Of a stretch of DNA of 36,156 bases, positions 14,775 to 21,365 are shown piece by piece (the first letter of the stretch is position 1; every line of letters starts with the position of its first letter). Location: contig QIAU01000172.1 of NCBI GenBank assembly GCA_003225055.1, forward strand, positions 1 to 36,156. Reading direction: 5' to 3'. Made by a program: the position numbers and the translations under genes. The notes under the pieces were generated by a model. It had not been told where the DNA came from. It worked only from the letters and a program-made list of their open reading frames with translations, and did no database searches. This DNA comes from Acidobacteriota bacterium (GTDB lineage Bacteria > Acidobacteriota > Terriglobia > Terriglobales > Acidobacteriaceae).

Positions 14775-14956
14775 TGTCCGCAGGAAAAGCATTATTTCGC
14801 GTCACTTAGGCCGCCTCCTGGGCTGCCGACTCCCGCGGCTTCGCATTCTCAAAGGGAATAATAGCTCCGATCCCCCGCAGGGAGGCTGTCGATCGGCGTC
14901 TAAAATAGGTAAGGGTGGAGGGACTGCCATGTGGTGTCTCTCTCTCGACTGTACCC

Positions 14957-15004
14957 TGCCGAGGTGCACCGCTCGTGGGGGTTCAACGCCCCCTCCCGGC
15001 ACCA
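14957..15004 (+). pseudogene. 3'-end fragment of a tRNA gene (Leu-like), possible attachment-site remnant
   Basis: A perfect T-arm (GGGGG-TTCAACG-CCCCC, 14977-14993) is followed by TCCCGGC, discriminator A and CCA (15002-15004). Before it a stretch resembling a long variable arm occurs, which with the TCCCGGCACCA end points to tRNA-Leu. No matching 5' acceptor strand (GCCGGGA) or anticodon arm is found in the preceding 150 bases. Such 3' ends of tRNA genes are left where islands have integrated. Confidence 0.7.
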
Positions 15005-15145
15005 CAAATAACCCTTGGCCCGTTTGGTTGTGCAAAACCCTAGACGATTTTCCATTCGATTCGGTTAGATGATCGAGCAGAGAGAGCGTACGTTCCAGAA
15101 GGGCTTCTATCATTCGATGGGTCTGATTAAACCCGGCCCAGTCCA

Positions 15146-15535
15146 TCAGCGATTTGCCAGCGTGGCAATGTCTCCTAAGCCGAGAAGCTTTCGGTCTGCT
15201 GTAACCAAGGTAAGTGCCAACACTTTAGCAGTTGCAGCCAGGAACCGATCTGCCGGGTCGGCGTGGCTCAACTGCAATCCTTCCGCAGTCACAACAACCT
15301 CATGCGTCAAAGGAGCTTCACGAAACCCAAGCGCCATCTGCTCCACCCAATGAGTAGGGTCTGGATATAGCACAATCTTCCCCTTGCGATGAAGTATCAG
15401 AGCTTCCCAAGTGCTCATAGGTGACAACCAAAGTTCATTAGCCTCATTTTCCAATTCTGCCCACAAACGTTTACCTATCAGCTTAGGATCTTTTCGACTC
15501 CAAAGCCAAATATGTGTATCCAGGAGGAGTTTCAA
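15146..15535 (-). CDS. PIN-domain toxin, VapC type
   Basis: 129 residues with the PIN fold: MKLLLDTHIWLW (first catalytic Asp), SPMSTWEALIL (Glu), HADPADRFLAATA (Asp of the centre) and LTLVTADRKLL (last Asp). PIN toxins of VapBC systems are Mg-dependent ribonucleases that typically cut tRNA or rRNA when the antitoxin is degraded. The start codon overlaps the end of the antitoxin gene (ATG within the last four bases), typical translational coupling. All acidic residues are retained, so the toxin is probably active. The pair lies between two tRNA-end fragments, consistent with an addictive module of a former island. Confidence 0.9.
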   Translation of the reverse strand: MKLLLDTHIWLWSRKDPKLIGKRLWAELENEANELWLSPMSTWEALILHRKGKIVLYPDPTHWVEQMALGFREAPLTHEVVVTAEGLQLSHADPADRFLAATAKVLALTLVTADRKLLGLGDIATLANR

Positions 15536-15774
15536 GTGCGGTAGGCCCCAAACTCGTTTAGGTCAATCACAGGTTCCATGATGTCACCCACAATTTCAAA
15601 CGTATCTTTCATTGAGCCCAACCATTCCTTGCGCTTCACCTTGGCGGCAGCCGGGATCAGCTCTGCGATCGGCTCACCCCGCCGCGTAATGATCACTGAC
15701 TTTTTGGTCTTATTTACCTCGTCGATCACAGCCAGGCACTTTGCTTTGAATTCCGAGATCGCAATTTTGCCCAT
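15532..15774 (-). CDS. Antitoxin of the Phd/YefM (VapB-like) type
   Basis: 80 residues: MGKIAISEFKAKCLAVIDEV and KKSVIITRRGEPIAELIP are the typical N-terminal DNA-binding fold of Phd/YefM antitoxins. The C-terminal part (KDTFEIVGDIMEPVIDLNEF) is acidic and would wrap and block the toxin's active site. A GGAGAG ribosome site precedes the ATG. Antitoxins of this type repress their own promoter; a palindrome overlapping the predicted -10 box is described separately. Confidence 0.9.
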   Translation of the reverse strand: MGKIAISEFKAKCLAVIDEVNKTKKSVIITRRGEPIAELIPAAAKVKRKEWLGSMKDTFEIVGDIMEPVIDLNEFGAYRT

Positions 15775-15798
15775 CGTATGCTCTCCTTTGGTCCCTTC

Positions 15799-15826
15799 AT
15801 TATACTATAGTCATCTCCGTTGACCA
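15799..15826 (-). promoter_or_regulatory. Predicted promoter and operator of the toxin-antitoxin pair
   Basis: On the minus strand TGGTCA (15826-15821) is followed after 16 bases by a perfect TATAAT (15804-15799), 25 bp before the antitoxin start at 15774. The palindrome ACTATAGT (15804-15811) overlaps the -10 box and is a plausible binding site for the antitoxin. The -35 box is weak. Confidence 0.5.
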
Positions 15827-15902
15827 TGACGCATAATTCCACTCTAACGCGATTTGCGCCTGACAGTCCTCCGTCATATTGATTGATAATCATCCAAGCA
15901 TC

Positions 15903-15955
15903 AGGCTGTTAAATTAACCGGAGGGTTGTACGTTCGAGTCCTACTTGAGGAGCCA
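15903..15955 (+). pseudogene. tRNA-Asn-like 3' fragment, possible attachment-site remnant
   Basis: GGCTGTTAA (Asn anticodon loop with GTT) is followed by an unusual insertion ATTAACC, then GTTCGAGTCCTAC, the acceptor strand TTGAGGA, discriminator G and CCA (15953-15955). One T-stem pair is mismatched. The 5' half is not recognisable as a tRNA; some similarity starting at TCCTCC (15866) may be a degenerate remainder. An integrase 3' end begins seven bases to the right, the standard layout of an island inserted at a tRNA gene. Confidence 0.7.
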
Positions 15956-15961
15956 TTCTTT

Positions 15962-16150
15962 TCAACAGGTTAGGTCCTTCCCCGCGTGCTGCTTGCGTGC
16001 TGTTTGCGCTGAATGCAAGTCCAGAAACCCCTTCTCCAGCGCCTGGTCAATCCTGCCATCCACCACGTCACCATAGATGTTCATGGTGGTTCTGATTATC
16101 GCTGTGACGCATCGCCTTCTGCCTGCGCCAGAAATCCCGGCACGCGGTCA
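15962..16150 (-). pseudogene. Tyrosine integrase C-terminal fragment beside the tRNA-Asn remnant
   Basis: Minus strand: FWRRQKAMRHSDNQ in one frame, then TTMNIYGDVVDGRIDQALEK in the next, ending in a TGA at 15962-15964. The two together match the end of integrases (consensus MRHSDIRTTMNIYGDVV), with the catalytic Tyr in NIYGDVV; a frameshift separates the boxes near 16095. The rest of the gene is replaced by the ATPase gene to the right, which runs the other way. Together with the tRNA-Asn fragment this marks the end of a former island. Confidence 0.75.
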
Positions 16151-16160
16151 CGCTCACCAC

Positions 16161-16189
16161 TTGACCATCCACGATTATAGTCGAATAAT
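16161..16189 (+). promoter_or_regulatory. Predicted sigma-70 promoter giving a near-leaderless transcript
   Basis: TTGACC (16161-16166), a 17-bp spacer and AATAAT (16184-16189) lie in an AT-rich stretch directly before ATG 16199. Transcription would begin at or within a few bases of the start codon. No ribosome site is present between, in agreement with leaderless translation. Prediction only. Confidence 0.4.
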
Positions 16190-16198
16190 TATTAGAGT

Positions 16199-17431
16199 AT
16201 GGTCGAACTGGAACCCGACTTCGATCATTGCCGTCGCCTGCTGGGGGAGCGGCTGCGGGAGCCGGCTCCGGGGCGCATTCAGCTCCTTACCGGCCCGCGG
16301 CAGGTGGGCAAGACCACGCTGCTGCTGGAGCTGGCTCGCCTGTTCGGTGAGGCGGCCGTCTACATGGCCGGTGACGAGCCTGACGCAGCACTGCCCGGCT
16401 TCTGGGAGCGTTGCTGGACGGAAACAGAAGCCCGCGCGCAACGCGGCACAGCCGTCCTGCTGCTGGACGAGATCCATCACTTGCCCGACTGGGCGGCACG
16501 CCTCAAGGGACAATGGGACCGCCTGCGCCGGCGGCATCTGCCGCTGCACGTGGTCGCGACCGGTTCCTCCGCCCTGCGCGTGGCCACGGGATCGCGGGAG
16601 AGCCTGGCCGGGCGCTTCGAGAGAATGACGCTTAGTCACTGGCCCGCCGCGGCATTAGGCAACACATTTCATCTATCCGAGCACGACGCCGCTTTGAGTC
16701 TGGTGCAGTTCGGCTCCTACCCCGGCACGATGGAGTTGAAGAGTGACCCGGCGCGCTGGCGTGCCTATGTGAGGGACGCGATCATTGAGCCGGCAATTGG
16801 GCGAGATGTCCTGTCGTTAGGGGCAGTCCGGCGTCCTGCCCTGCTGCGGCAGGTGTTTGCGATCGCAACGGCATCACCGGCGCAGGTCGTGTCGCTACAG
16901 AAGTTGCAGGGGCAGCTTCAGGACAAAGGCGCGCTCGAAACCGTGGCTCACTACCTGGCCATGCTGCAGGAGGCATACCTGGTGTCACCGCTGGAGAGAT
17001 TTTCGACGCGCGCCCATCGGCGGCGTTCAGCGCCGCCAAAACTGTTGACGCTGAACAACGCGCTGTTGTCGGCCATGCACCCCGATGGCCCTCCAGACCC
17101 GGCGAAGGAGCCGCAGCGGTTCGGCGCCTGGGTGGAGAATGCTTGCCTGGCCTTCGCCGTGAATCAAGGGCAGAGGGTCATGTACTGGCGAGAGGAGCCG
17201 CTCGAAATCGATGCTGTCTTTGAGGGAAGCTGGGGTAACTGGGCGGTTGAAGTCAAAACCGGCAGCTTCGATGTTCACTCCCTTAAAGGGTTGCTGGAGT
17301 TCTGCCGCCGAAACCCAAAATTCACCCCCCTGGTAATCACCGCGCCAGGGAGCGAGAGTATGCCCCGGCGTCACGGGCTGCGCAGCGTGACGTGGGAGGA
17401 ATTCCTTACGTCCGGACCGCCAACAATATGA
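16199..17431 (+). CDS. AAA-type ATPase with DUF4143 C-terminal domain
   Basis: 410 residues. An N-terminal AAA_14-type ATPase has Walker A LLTGPRQVGKTTLL (about residues 30-43) and Walker B VLLLDEIHHLPDWA (about residue 95), then sensor VVATGSSALRV. The C-terminal half is DUF4143-like, ending in a nuclease-like EVKTGSFDVHSLKGLLEFCR core (Asp in EIDAVFEG, Glu-x-Lys in VEVKTG), as in PD-(D/E)XK folds. Proteins of this family are very common in bacteria and often multi-copy or on islands; their cellular role is unknown. GC is higher than in the flanks, and the gene abuts the integrase scrap and tRNA-Asn fragment, so it looks like island cargo. Fully open. Confidence 0.88.
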   Translation: MVELEPDFDHCRRLLGERLREPAPGRIQLLTGPRQVGKTTLLLELARLFGEAAVYMAGDEPDAALPGFWERCWTETEARAQRGTAVLLLDEIHHLPDWAARLKGQWDRLRRRHLPLHVVATGSSALRVATGSRESLAGRFERMTLSHWPAAALGNTFHLSEHDAALSLVQFGSYPGTMELKSDPARWRAYVRDAIIEPAIGRDVLSLGAVRRPALLRQVFAIATASPAQVVSLQKLQGQLQDKGALETVAHYLAMLQEAYLVSPLERFSTRAHRRRSAPPKLLTLNNALLSAMHPDGPPDPAKEPQRFGAWVENACLAFAVNQGQRVMYWREEPLEIDAVFEGSWGNWAVEVKTGSFDVHSLKGLLEFCRRNPKFTPLVITAPGSESMPRRHGLRSVTWEEFLTSGPPTI

Positions 17432-17585
17432 GCCTCCGGCAATCTGCCCTGCGAAATTGCAGGGTTCGGGCGGTATCGAGGAAATCAGCGGCGGTGTCTA
17501 ACACTATATTACTAACCTGCAACATGTTTTCCGTTTGCAAAGACTTTTCATGGTGTTTAGGCGGCGACAGCGGTTAGTTGCGCGG

Positions 17586-17760
17586 TTACGGGCGTGAGTT
17601 GGGCAACCGTGGATCGCAGAGCGCTAAGCCTTCGGCTCGGCGCTTGAAGTCACTGACATCGAGGGCCCACTCGTGCTGGTAGGTGGACCAGTAGTAGGAG
17701 ATGGGGTGTTTGCGGAAGATCTGAGCATGAATGGGATTGAGCTGGTGAGCCCGGACTCAC
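17586..17760 (-). pseudogene. Fragment of an unidentified, perhaps transposase-related, gene
   Basis: Minus strand reads RAHQLNPIHAQIFRKHPISY, YWSTYQHEWALDVSDFKRRA and LCDPRLPNSRP to a TAA at 17588-17586. The sequence HPISYYWSTYQHEWALDV resembles the opening of a group of transposase-like proteins (consensus HPLxYYWSxYQSEWATDV) that I know from soil bacteria. Only about 55 codons survive and the following residues are unlike the family. The name is tentative. Confidence 0.35.
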
Positions 17761-17848
17761 GCTTGCATTCGGTGGCGGTCAGACGTATTTTGTCGGGCAG
17801 AGGGGGGCCCGATAATGGAAATTTCGGCTTATAGCAAGGGGCCCATTC

Positions 17849-18739
17849 ATGGCAAAAACCGCAAGGCTTAGTGCGGCACTGCTGACTCTCGTCTGTCTCT
17901 GGTGCCGGGGGGCGCAGGTGCCTGCGCCGGAGTCGCTCGAAGCGCTGCGGAAGCGTGCCGAGAAAGGCAGCCCGGAGGCCCAGACGGCCTTGGGCACGAT
18001 GTACCGCAACGGTCAGGGCGTACCTCAGGACCTGGGCGAGGCCGTGCGGTGGTTCCGCCAGGCGGCCGTCCAGGGCTACGCCGCGGCCGAGAATAGCCTC
18101 GGGTTCCTCTACGACTACGGTGGGGGAGTTCCCATAGACCACCAGGAAGCGGCCGGCTGGTACCGCCAGGCGGCCGTGCAGGGCTATGCTGAGGCACAGC
18201 TCAACCTGGGCTGGCTTTACGACAGCGGTCAGGGCTTTCCAATTGACCACGCTGAGGCGGCGCGCTGGTACCGCAAGGCGGCCGAGCAGGGGAATGCCGA
18301 CGCGGCGTTCGACCTGGGGGTGATGTACGAGGAAGCGCAAGGCGTCGCGCAGGATTACGTCGACGCCGCCCGCTGGTACCGCAGGGCTGCAGACCAGGGG
18401 ATGCACATTGCTCAGCTTAGCCTGGGCCGAATGTACGCCAGCGGCCGCGGCGTGGCCCGCGATCGGGCTGAGGCCGCCCGCTGGTACCGTAAAGCCGCGG
18501 ACCTGGGCCTCGCCTCCGCGCAGTACGCGTTGAGCCTGGCATATTCCAGCGGCCTGGGCGTGCCCCCAGACCAGGTGGCGGCATACGAGTGGATGGACCT
18601 GGCCGTCTTTCGCGCGCGTGGGCCGATCCGCGAAAAATACTCCGCTGCGCGCGATGCACTGACCGCCGGAATGACCCCCGAACAATTGGCCGAGGCGAGG
18701 CGCCGAGCCGGCGAGTGGAAGACGAAATGGCCGCACTGA
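17849..18739 (+). CDS. Exported Sel1-repeat (TPR-like) protein
   Basis: 296 residues with a signal peptide (MAKTARLSAALLTLVCLWC). Six consecutive 36-residue Sel1-like repeats follow, each with the pattern AxxxLGxxYxxGxGVxxDxxEAxxWYRxAAxQG, for example AEAQLNLGWLYDSGQGFPID and AQLSLGRMYASGRGVARDRA. A short C-terminal helical tail ends EWKTKWPH. Sel1 proteins build alpha/alpha solenoids and act as protein-interaction scaffolds in the periplasm or outside. No partner can be read from the context, since both neighbours are relics. The repeats are similar but not identical, so recent expansion is not suggested. Confidence 0.9.
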   Translation: MAKTARLSAALLTLVCLWCRGAQVPAPESLEALRKRAEKGSPEAQTALGTMYRNGQGVPQDLGEAVRWFRQAAVQGYAAAENSLGFLYDYGGGVPIDHQEAAGWYRQAAVQGYAEAQLNLGWLYDSGQGFPIDHAEAARWYRKAAEQGNADAAFDLGVMYEEAQGVAQDYVDAARWYRRAADQGMHIAQLSLGRMYASGRGVARDRAEAARWYRKAADLGLASAQYALSLAYSSGLGVPPDQVAAYEWMDLAVFRARGPIREKYSAARDALTAGMTPEQLAEARRRAGEWKTKWPH

Positions 18740-18764
18740 GGGACCGAAGTCCTTTTTCTATTCA

Positions 18765-19157
18765 CTAGAAATCGCTCTTCCACTTCCATCCGTCGGATGG
18801 GCGCGTGATGGCCCCCATGCGCAGCCTATGGTCGGCGGAGTTGCGGCTGGGATTGCCGGTGATAATTACATGGTCGCCCGGTTTGAGCGTGTCCTTCTCA
18901 ATTCCCTGACGGCTCAGTTGGCCGGCGGTGCCCCACTCGGCGGCCTACGTGATCGTCTGTCGCTTTTCGCCGGGAGTTTCCACCAGAACGACCGAATGCG
19001 GATTGCGGAACAGGAACTCGACCACCCTGCCCTCAATCTTCACCATCTCGAGAGAGTAGGTCGAGGCGAAGGCCTGGTGCGCCCAGGCGTGACGACCACA
19101 GAAGAGGGCCGTGCCGATCACCAAAGCCCACAGCCCGAGCTTAGCCCATTTCGGCAT
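18765..19157 (-). pseudogene. Exported DUF6152-type protein with in-frame amber codon
   Basis: From MPKWAKLGLWALVIGTALFC (signal peptide) the frame continues AHQAFASTYSLEMVKIEGRV and FRNPHSVVLVETPGEKRQTI to a TAG at 18945-18947, then without frame change AAEWGTAGQLSRQGIEKDTL, KPGDHVIITGNPSRN and finally TRPSDGWKWKSDF with a TAG at 18765-18767. This matches DUF6152 proteins (HHAFxAEYD ... GTVxxxxWxNPH ... W ... GxPxxLSRxGI ... LKPGDxVTVxG), small secreted proteins of unknown function. The position of the internal stop is usually an aromatic residue before VEWG, so a single TAC or TAT to TAG change is enough. A longer start at 19214 is possible. Confidence 0.7.
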
Positions 19158-19469
19158 GACACGCTCATACCCGAGTGATGCATACAGATGCGCCACAGCC
19201 GGCGCTCCGCCCATCCCGGGGAGATTTGGCTATGATGGGCTCGCCCTGGAACAACAAGGAAAGCGCTTGTGAAGCTCGTGATGCTGTAGGCGAATTTCGA
19301 GGCGAGGCGTGACTCGGGACGAACCCCTTACATTCCGGGAGAATGTGGATAAGGGATTCCGGGGACTACAACGTGTTCTCGTCGGTCCTCTTCGTAAGAC
19401 GTGAATACGCGCCCGGGTGCGGGCTGTACTCCCATCACAGGGAACAAATTGGACGAGACAAATGCGCCC

Positions 19470-20149
19470 TGAACCGATTCCGGTTCCGTTAGCCAGCTAT
19501 ATCCCCGCCCGCCGCGCTGCCCACGGGCGCACGGCAGACATCAATCGTTAGCTGAGCCATGAAGCCATGGCTGACGACATAGCGGACCTCATGAAGTATC
19601 TCAGGATTGAAAAAGCCGACGTGATGGGCTATTCGCTCGGCGGCGGCGTAGCCTTGCGGACAGCCCTCCAGCGTCCAAACATGATCAGAAAGCTGATGAT
19701 TGTCTCGGCTGCGTTTAAGTGCGACGGATGGTACCCCAAAATCCTTGCCGCCATGGCGCAGGCGGGGTGGGCGACGGCTGCGCAGATGAAGCAGAGTCCC
19801 ATATATCAGACCTACGCTCGCGTCGCGCCGAGCCTGGCAGATTGGCCCGTACGGTTCACCAAGCTCGGCGAGTTGCTGAGCAAGGACTATGACTGGTCGA
19901 AAGACGTGGCTGCGATCAAGGCGCCGACTCTGCTCGTGGTGGCCGACGCCGATGCCGTCCGCACTGCGCATACCGTGAAGTCTTTGAGTTGCTGGGTGGG
20001 GCAAGAAGGGCCGGCTGGGATGGTTCGGGATGTCCAATGGCCACCTGGCTATTCTGCCGGGGGTGACGCACTACAACATTCTCGCATCACCCGTACTGGC
20101 ATCAACGGCCACGCACTTTCTTGATGCCCCCATGCCCAGGGCGCGGTAA
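19470..20149 (+). pseudogene. Alpha/beta-hydrolase, multiply broken
   Basis: Recognisable order: AHGRTADINR, a TAG stop, then LSHEAMADDIADLMKYLRIE, ADVMGYSLGGGVALRTAL with the nucleophile elbow GYSLGG, FKCDGWYPKILAAMAQ, LGELLSKDYDWSKDVAAIKA and PTLLVVADADAVRTAH (the catalytic Asp strand). Then two frame changes lead through FELLGG and RRAGWDGSG to MSNGHLAILPGVTHYNILAS with the last catalytic His and the end HFLDAPMPRAR, TAA 20147-20149. The N-terminal cap with the oxyanion strand is missing or unreadable. These hydrolases act on esters or lactones of unknown identity. The gene is dead. Confidence 0.75.
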
Positions 20150-20168
20150 GGTAGGCGGAATTGGGAGC

Positions 20169-20195
20169 TGTCGATCCGACTATTCTTCGTTCGAC
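20169..20195 (+). promoter_or_regulatory. Predicted ECF42-type promoter of the YCII/DGPF-sigma operon
   Basis: TGTCGA (20169-20174) and CGAC (20192-20195) are separated by 17 bases, about 70 bp before the first YCII/DGPF gene. I recall TGTCGA at -35 and a CGA/TC-type -10 as the motif reported for the ECF42 sigma group, whose member is encoded downstream. TGTCGA alone is common by chance; position and spacing make it notable. Confidence 0.6.
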
Positions 20196-20263
20196 GTATA
20201 AATAGAGGCGGGATTCGGATCTAGTGGGGGACCGCCCAAATCAAAAGATTAGGAGATAAGGCA

Positions 20264-20689
20264 ATGAGAGTCATGGTCATCGTAAAGGCCAGCAAAGAAT
20301 CCGAGGCTGGCGTTCTTCCGGACAAGGAACTCCTTACCCAAATGACCAAATACAACGAGCAACTTGTTAAAGCAGGCGTCATGCTCGCTGGAGATGGCCT
20401 GCAGCCGACCTCGAAGGGCAAGCGGGTCAGGTTCTCCGGAGACAAGCGCACCGTAATTGATGGGCCATTCACCGAAACCAAAGAACTGATCGCCGGCTAC
20501 TGGCTGTGGCAGGTGAGGTCGATGGCAGAGGCGGTCGAGTGGCTCAAGCGTTGTCCTAATCCTCACCACGAAGAGACCGAGGTCGAAATTCGTCCGGTAT
20601 TTGAGGCGGGTGACTTGGGCGAAAACTTCAGTCCCGAACTGAGGGAAAGAGACCAGCGCCTGCGAGAACTAATTGCGGCAAAGAAATAA
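20264..20689 (+). CDS. YCII-related (DGPF-domain) protein 1
   Basis: 141 residues behind a TTAGGAG ribosome site. The fold is the YCII/DGPF ferredoxin-like domain: MRVMVIVKASKESEAGVLPD at the start, AGVMLAGDGLQPTSKGKRVR, and the family signature VIDGPFTETKELIAGYWLW, then EAVEWLKRCPNP and EVEIRPVFEAGDLG. DGPF proteins are encoded next to ECF42 sigma factors in actinobacteria and acidobacteria, as is the case here, and are regarded as their regulatory partners or main targets; the biochemical activity is not known. The C-terminal extension LRERDQRLRELIAAKK is charged and helical. It leads the module and has the promoter-like element upstream. Confidence 0.93.
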   Translation: MRVMVIVKASKESEAGVLPDKELLTQMTKYNEQLVKAGVMLAGDGLQPTSKGKRVRFSGDKRTVIDGPFTETKELIAGYWLWQVRSMAEAVEWLKRCPNPHHEETEVEIRPVFEAGDLGENFSPELRERDQRLRELIAAKK

Positions 20690-20708
20690 GCGAGGCTTCT
20701 AATCCTCG

Positions 20709-20734
20709 TGTCAAACGAGGGATCCCTGTTCGAT
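20709..20734 (+). promoter_or_regulatory. Weak ECF42-like element before the second YCII/DGPF gene
   Basis: TGTCAA (20709-20714) and CGAT (20731-20734) are 16 bases apart, about 75 bp before the second gene. The -35 differs in one base from TGTCGA and the spacing is one shorter than in the upstream element. Possibly a secondary promoter. Confidence 0.3.
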
Positions 20735-20807
20735 GTAATGACGGAGCCGGAGACTCCGACGTTGCACGAGGCCGACGCGAACTGAACTCAACAAGAACCA
20801 GAAGACG

Positions 20808-21224
20808 ATGAAATTCCTATGTATTTACAAATCCAGCAAGCCCGAAGGCACTCCCCCAACCCAGCGAGAAATGGCCGAGATGGGGAAGCTTATCGAAGAA
20901 TCCGTGAAGTCCGGAATCCTGATATCGACGGAAGGCTGTCTGCCCAGCGCCAAGGGCGCGCGCGTGCGACTCTCATCAGGAAAGTTCACGGTGACCGATG
21001 GGCCGTTCACCGAGTCCAAAGAGATCGTTGGCGGCTTCGCTCTGATCCGGGCAAACTCAAAGGAAGAGGCCATTGAACACACCAAAGACTTCCTCAAGAT
21101 CGCGGGCGACGGTGAGACCGAAGTTCGCCAGATATTTGAGCCCACGGACTTCGTTGCTCCGGGCAGCGAACCTAACCATGAATCGCTGGTCTCCCAGTGG
21201 ACCGGAGAATCGGAAGAGGACTGA
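20808..21224 (+). CDS. YCII-related (DGPF-domain) protein 2
   Basis: 138 residues, paralogous to the gene before it: MKFLCIYKSSKPEGTPPTQR, SGILISTEGCLPSAKGARVR, and the signature VTDGPFTESKEIVGGFALIR, ending with an acidic tail (QWTGESEED). The DGPF signature and the surrounding basic pattern are preserved, while the two proteins differ strongly elsewhere, so the duplication is old. The ribosome site is weak (GAAGACG), unlike that of the first gene. It lies 118 bp after the first gene and 141 bp before the sigma factor gene, all on the same strand. Confidence 0.93.
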   Translation: MKFLCIYKSSKPEGTPPTQREMAEMGKLIEESVKSGILISTEGCLPSAKGARVRLSSGKFTVTDGPFTESKEIVGGFALIRANSKEEAIEHTKDFLKIAGDGETEVRQIFEPTDFVAPGSEPNHESLVSQWTGESEED

Positions 21225-21365
21225 AGCGGTCAGACCGGCCGATGACCGGGTTCGGTCGCAAAGCGTGGAAATTCAAGAAGGGACGCCGTCGGAATACGCC
21301 GGTTGGTCCCGTCTTCCGTCAATCCAACTTGCGCGGATGGTCTGAACATGGTGTGATCGGTAGCA

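Noticed and set aside
14802-15146. Minus-strand 114-residue frame containing VVPGGGVEPPRAV
   Set aside because: This is the typical spurious translation of a tRNA 3' end; the DNA shows a tRNA T-arm and acceptor strand instead.
17624-18736. 370-residue open frame on the minus strand
   Set aside because: It is the antisense of the Sel1-repeat gene, kept open by the high GC and codon periodicity; the plus strand has signal peptide and six proper repeats.
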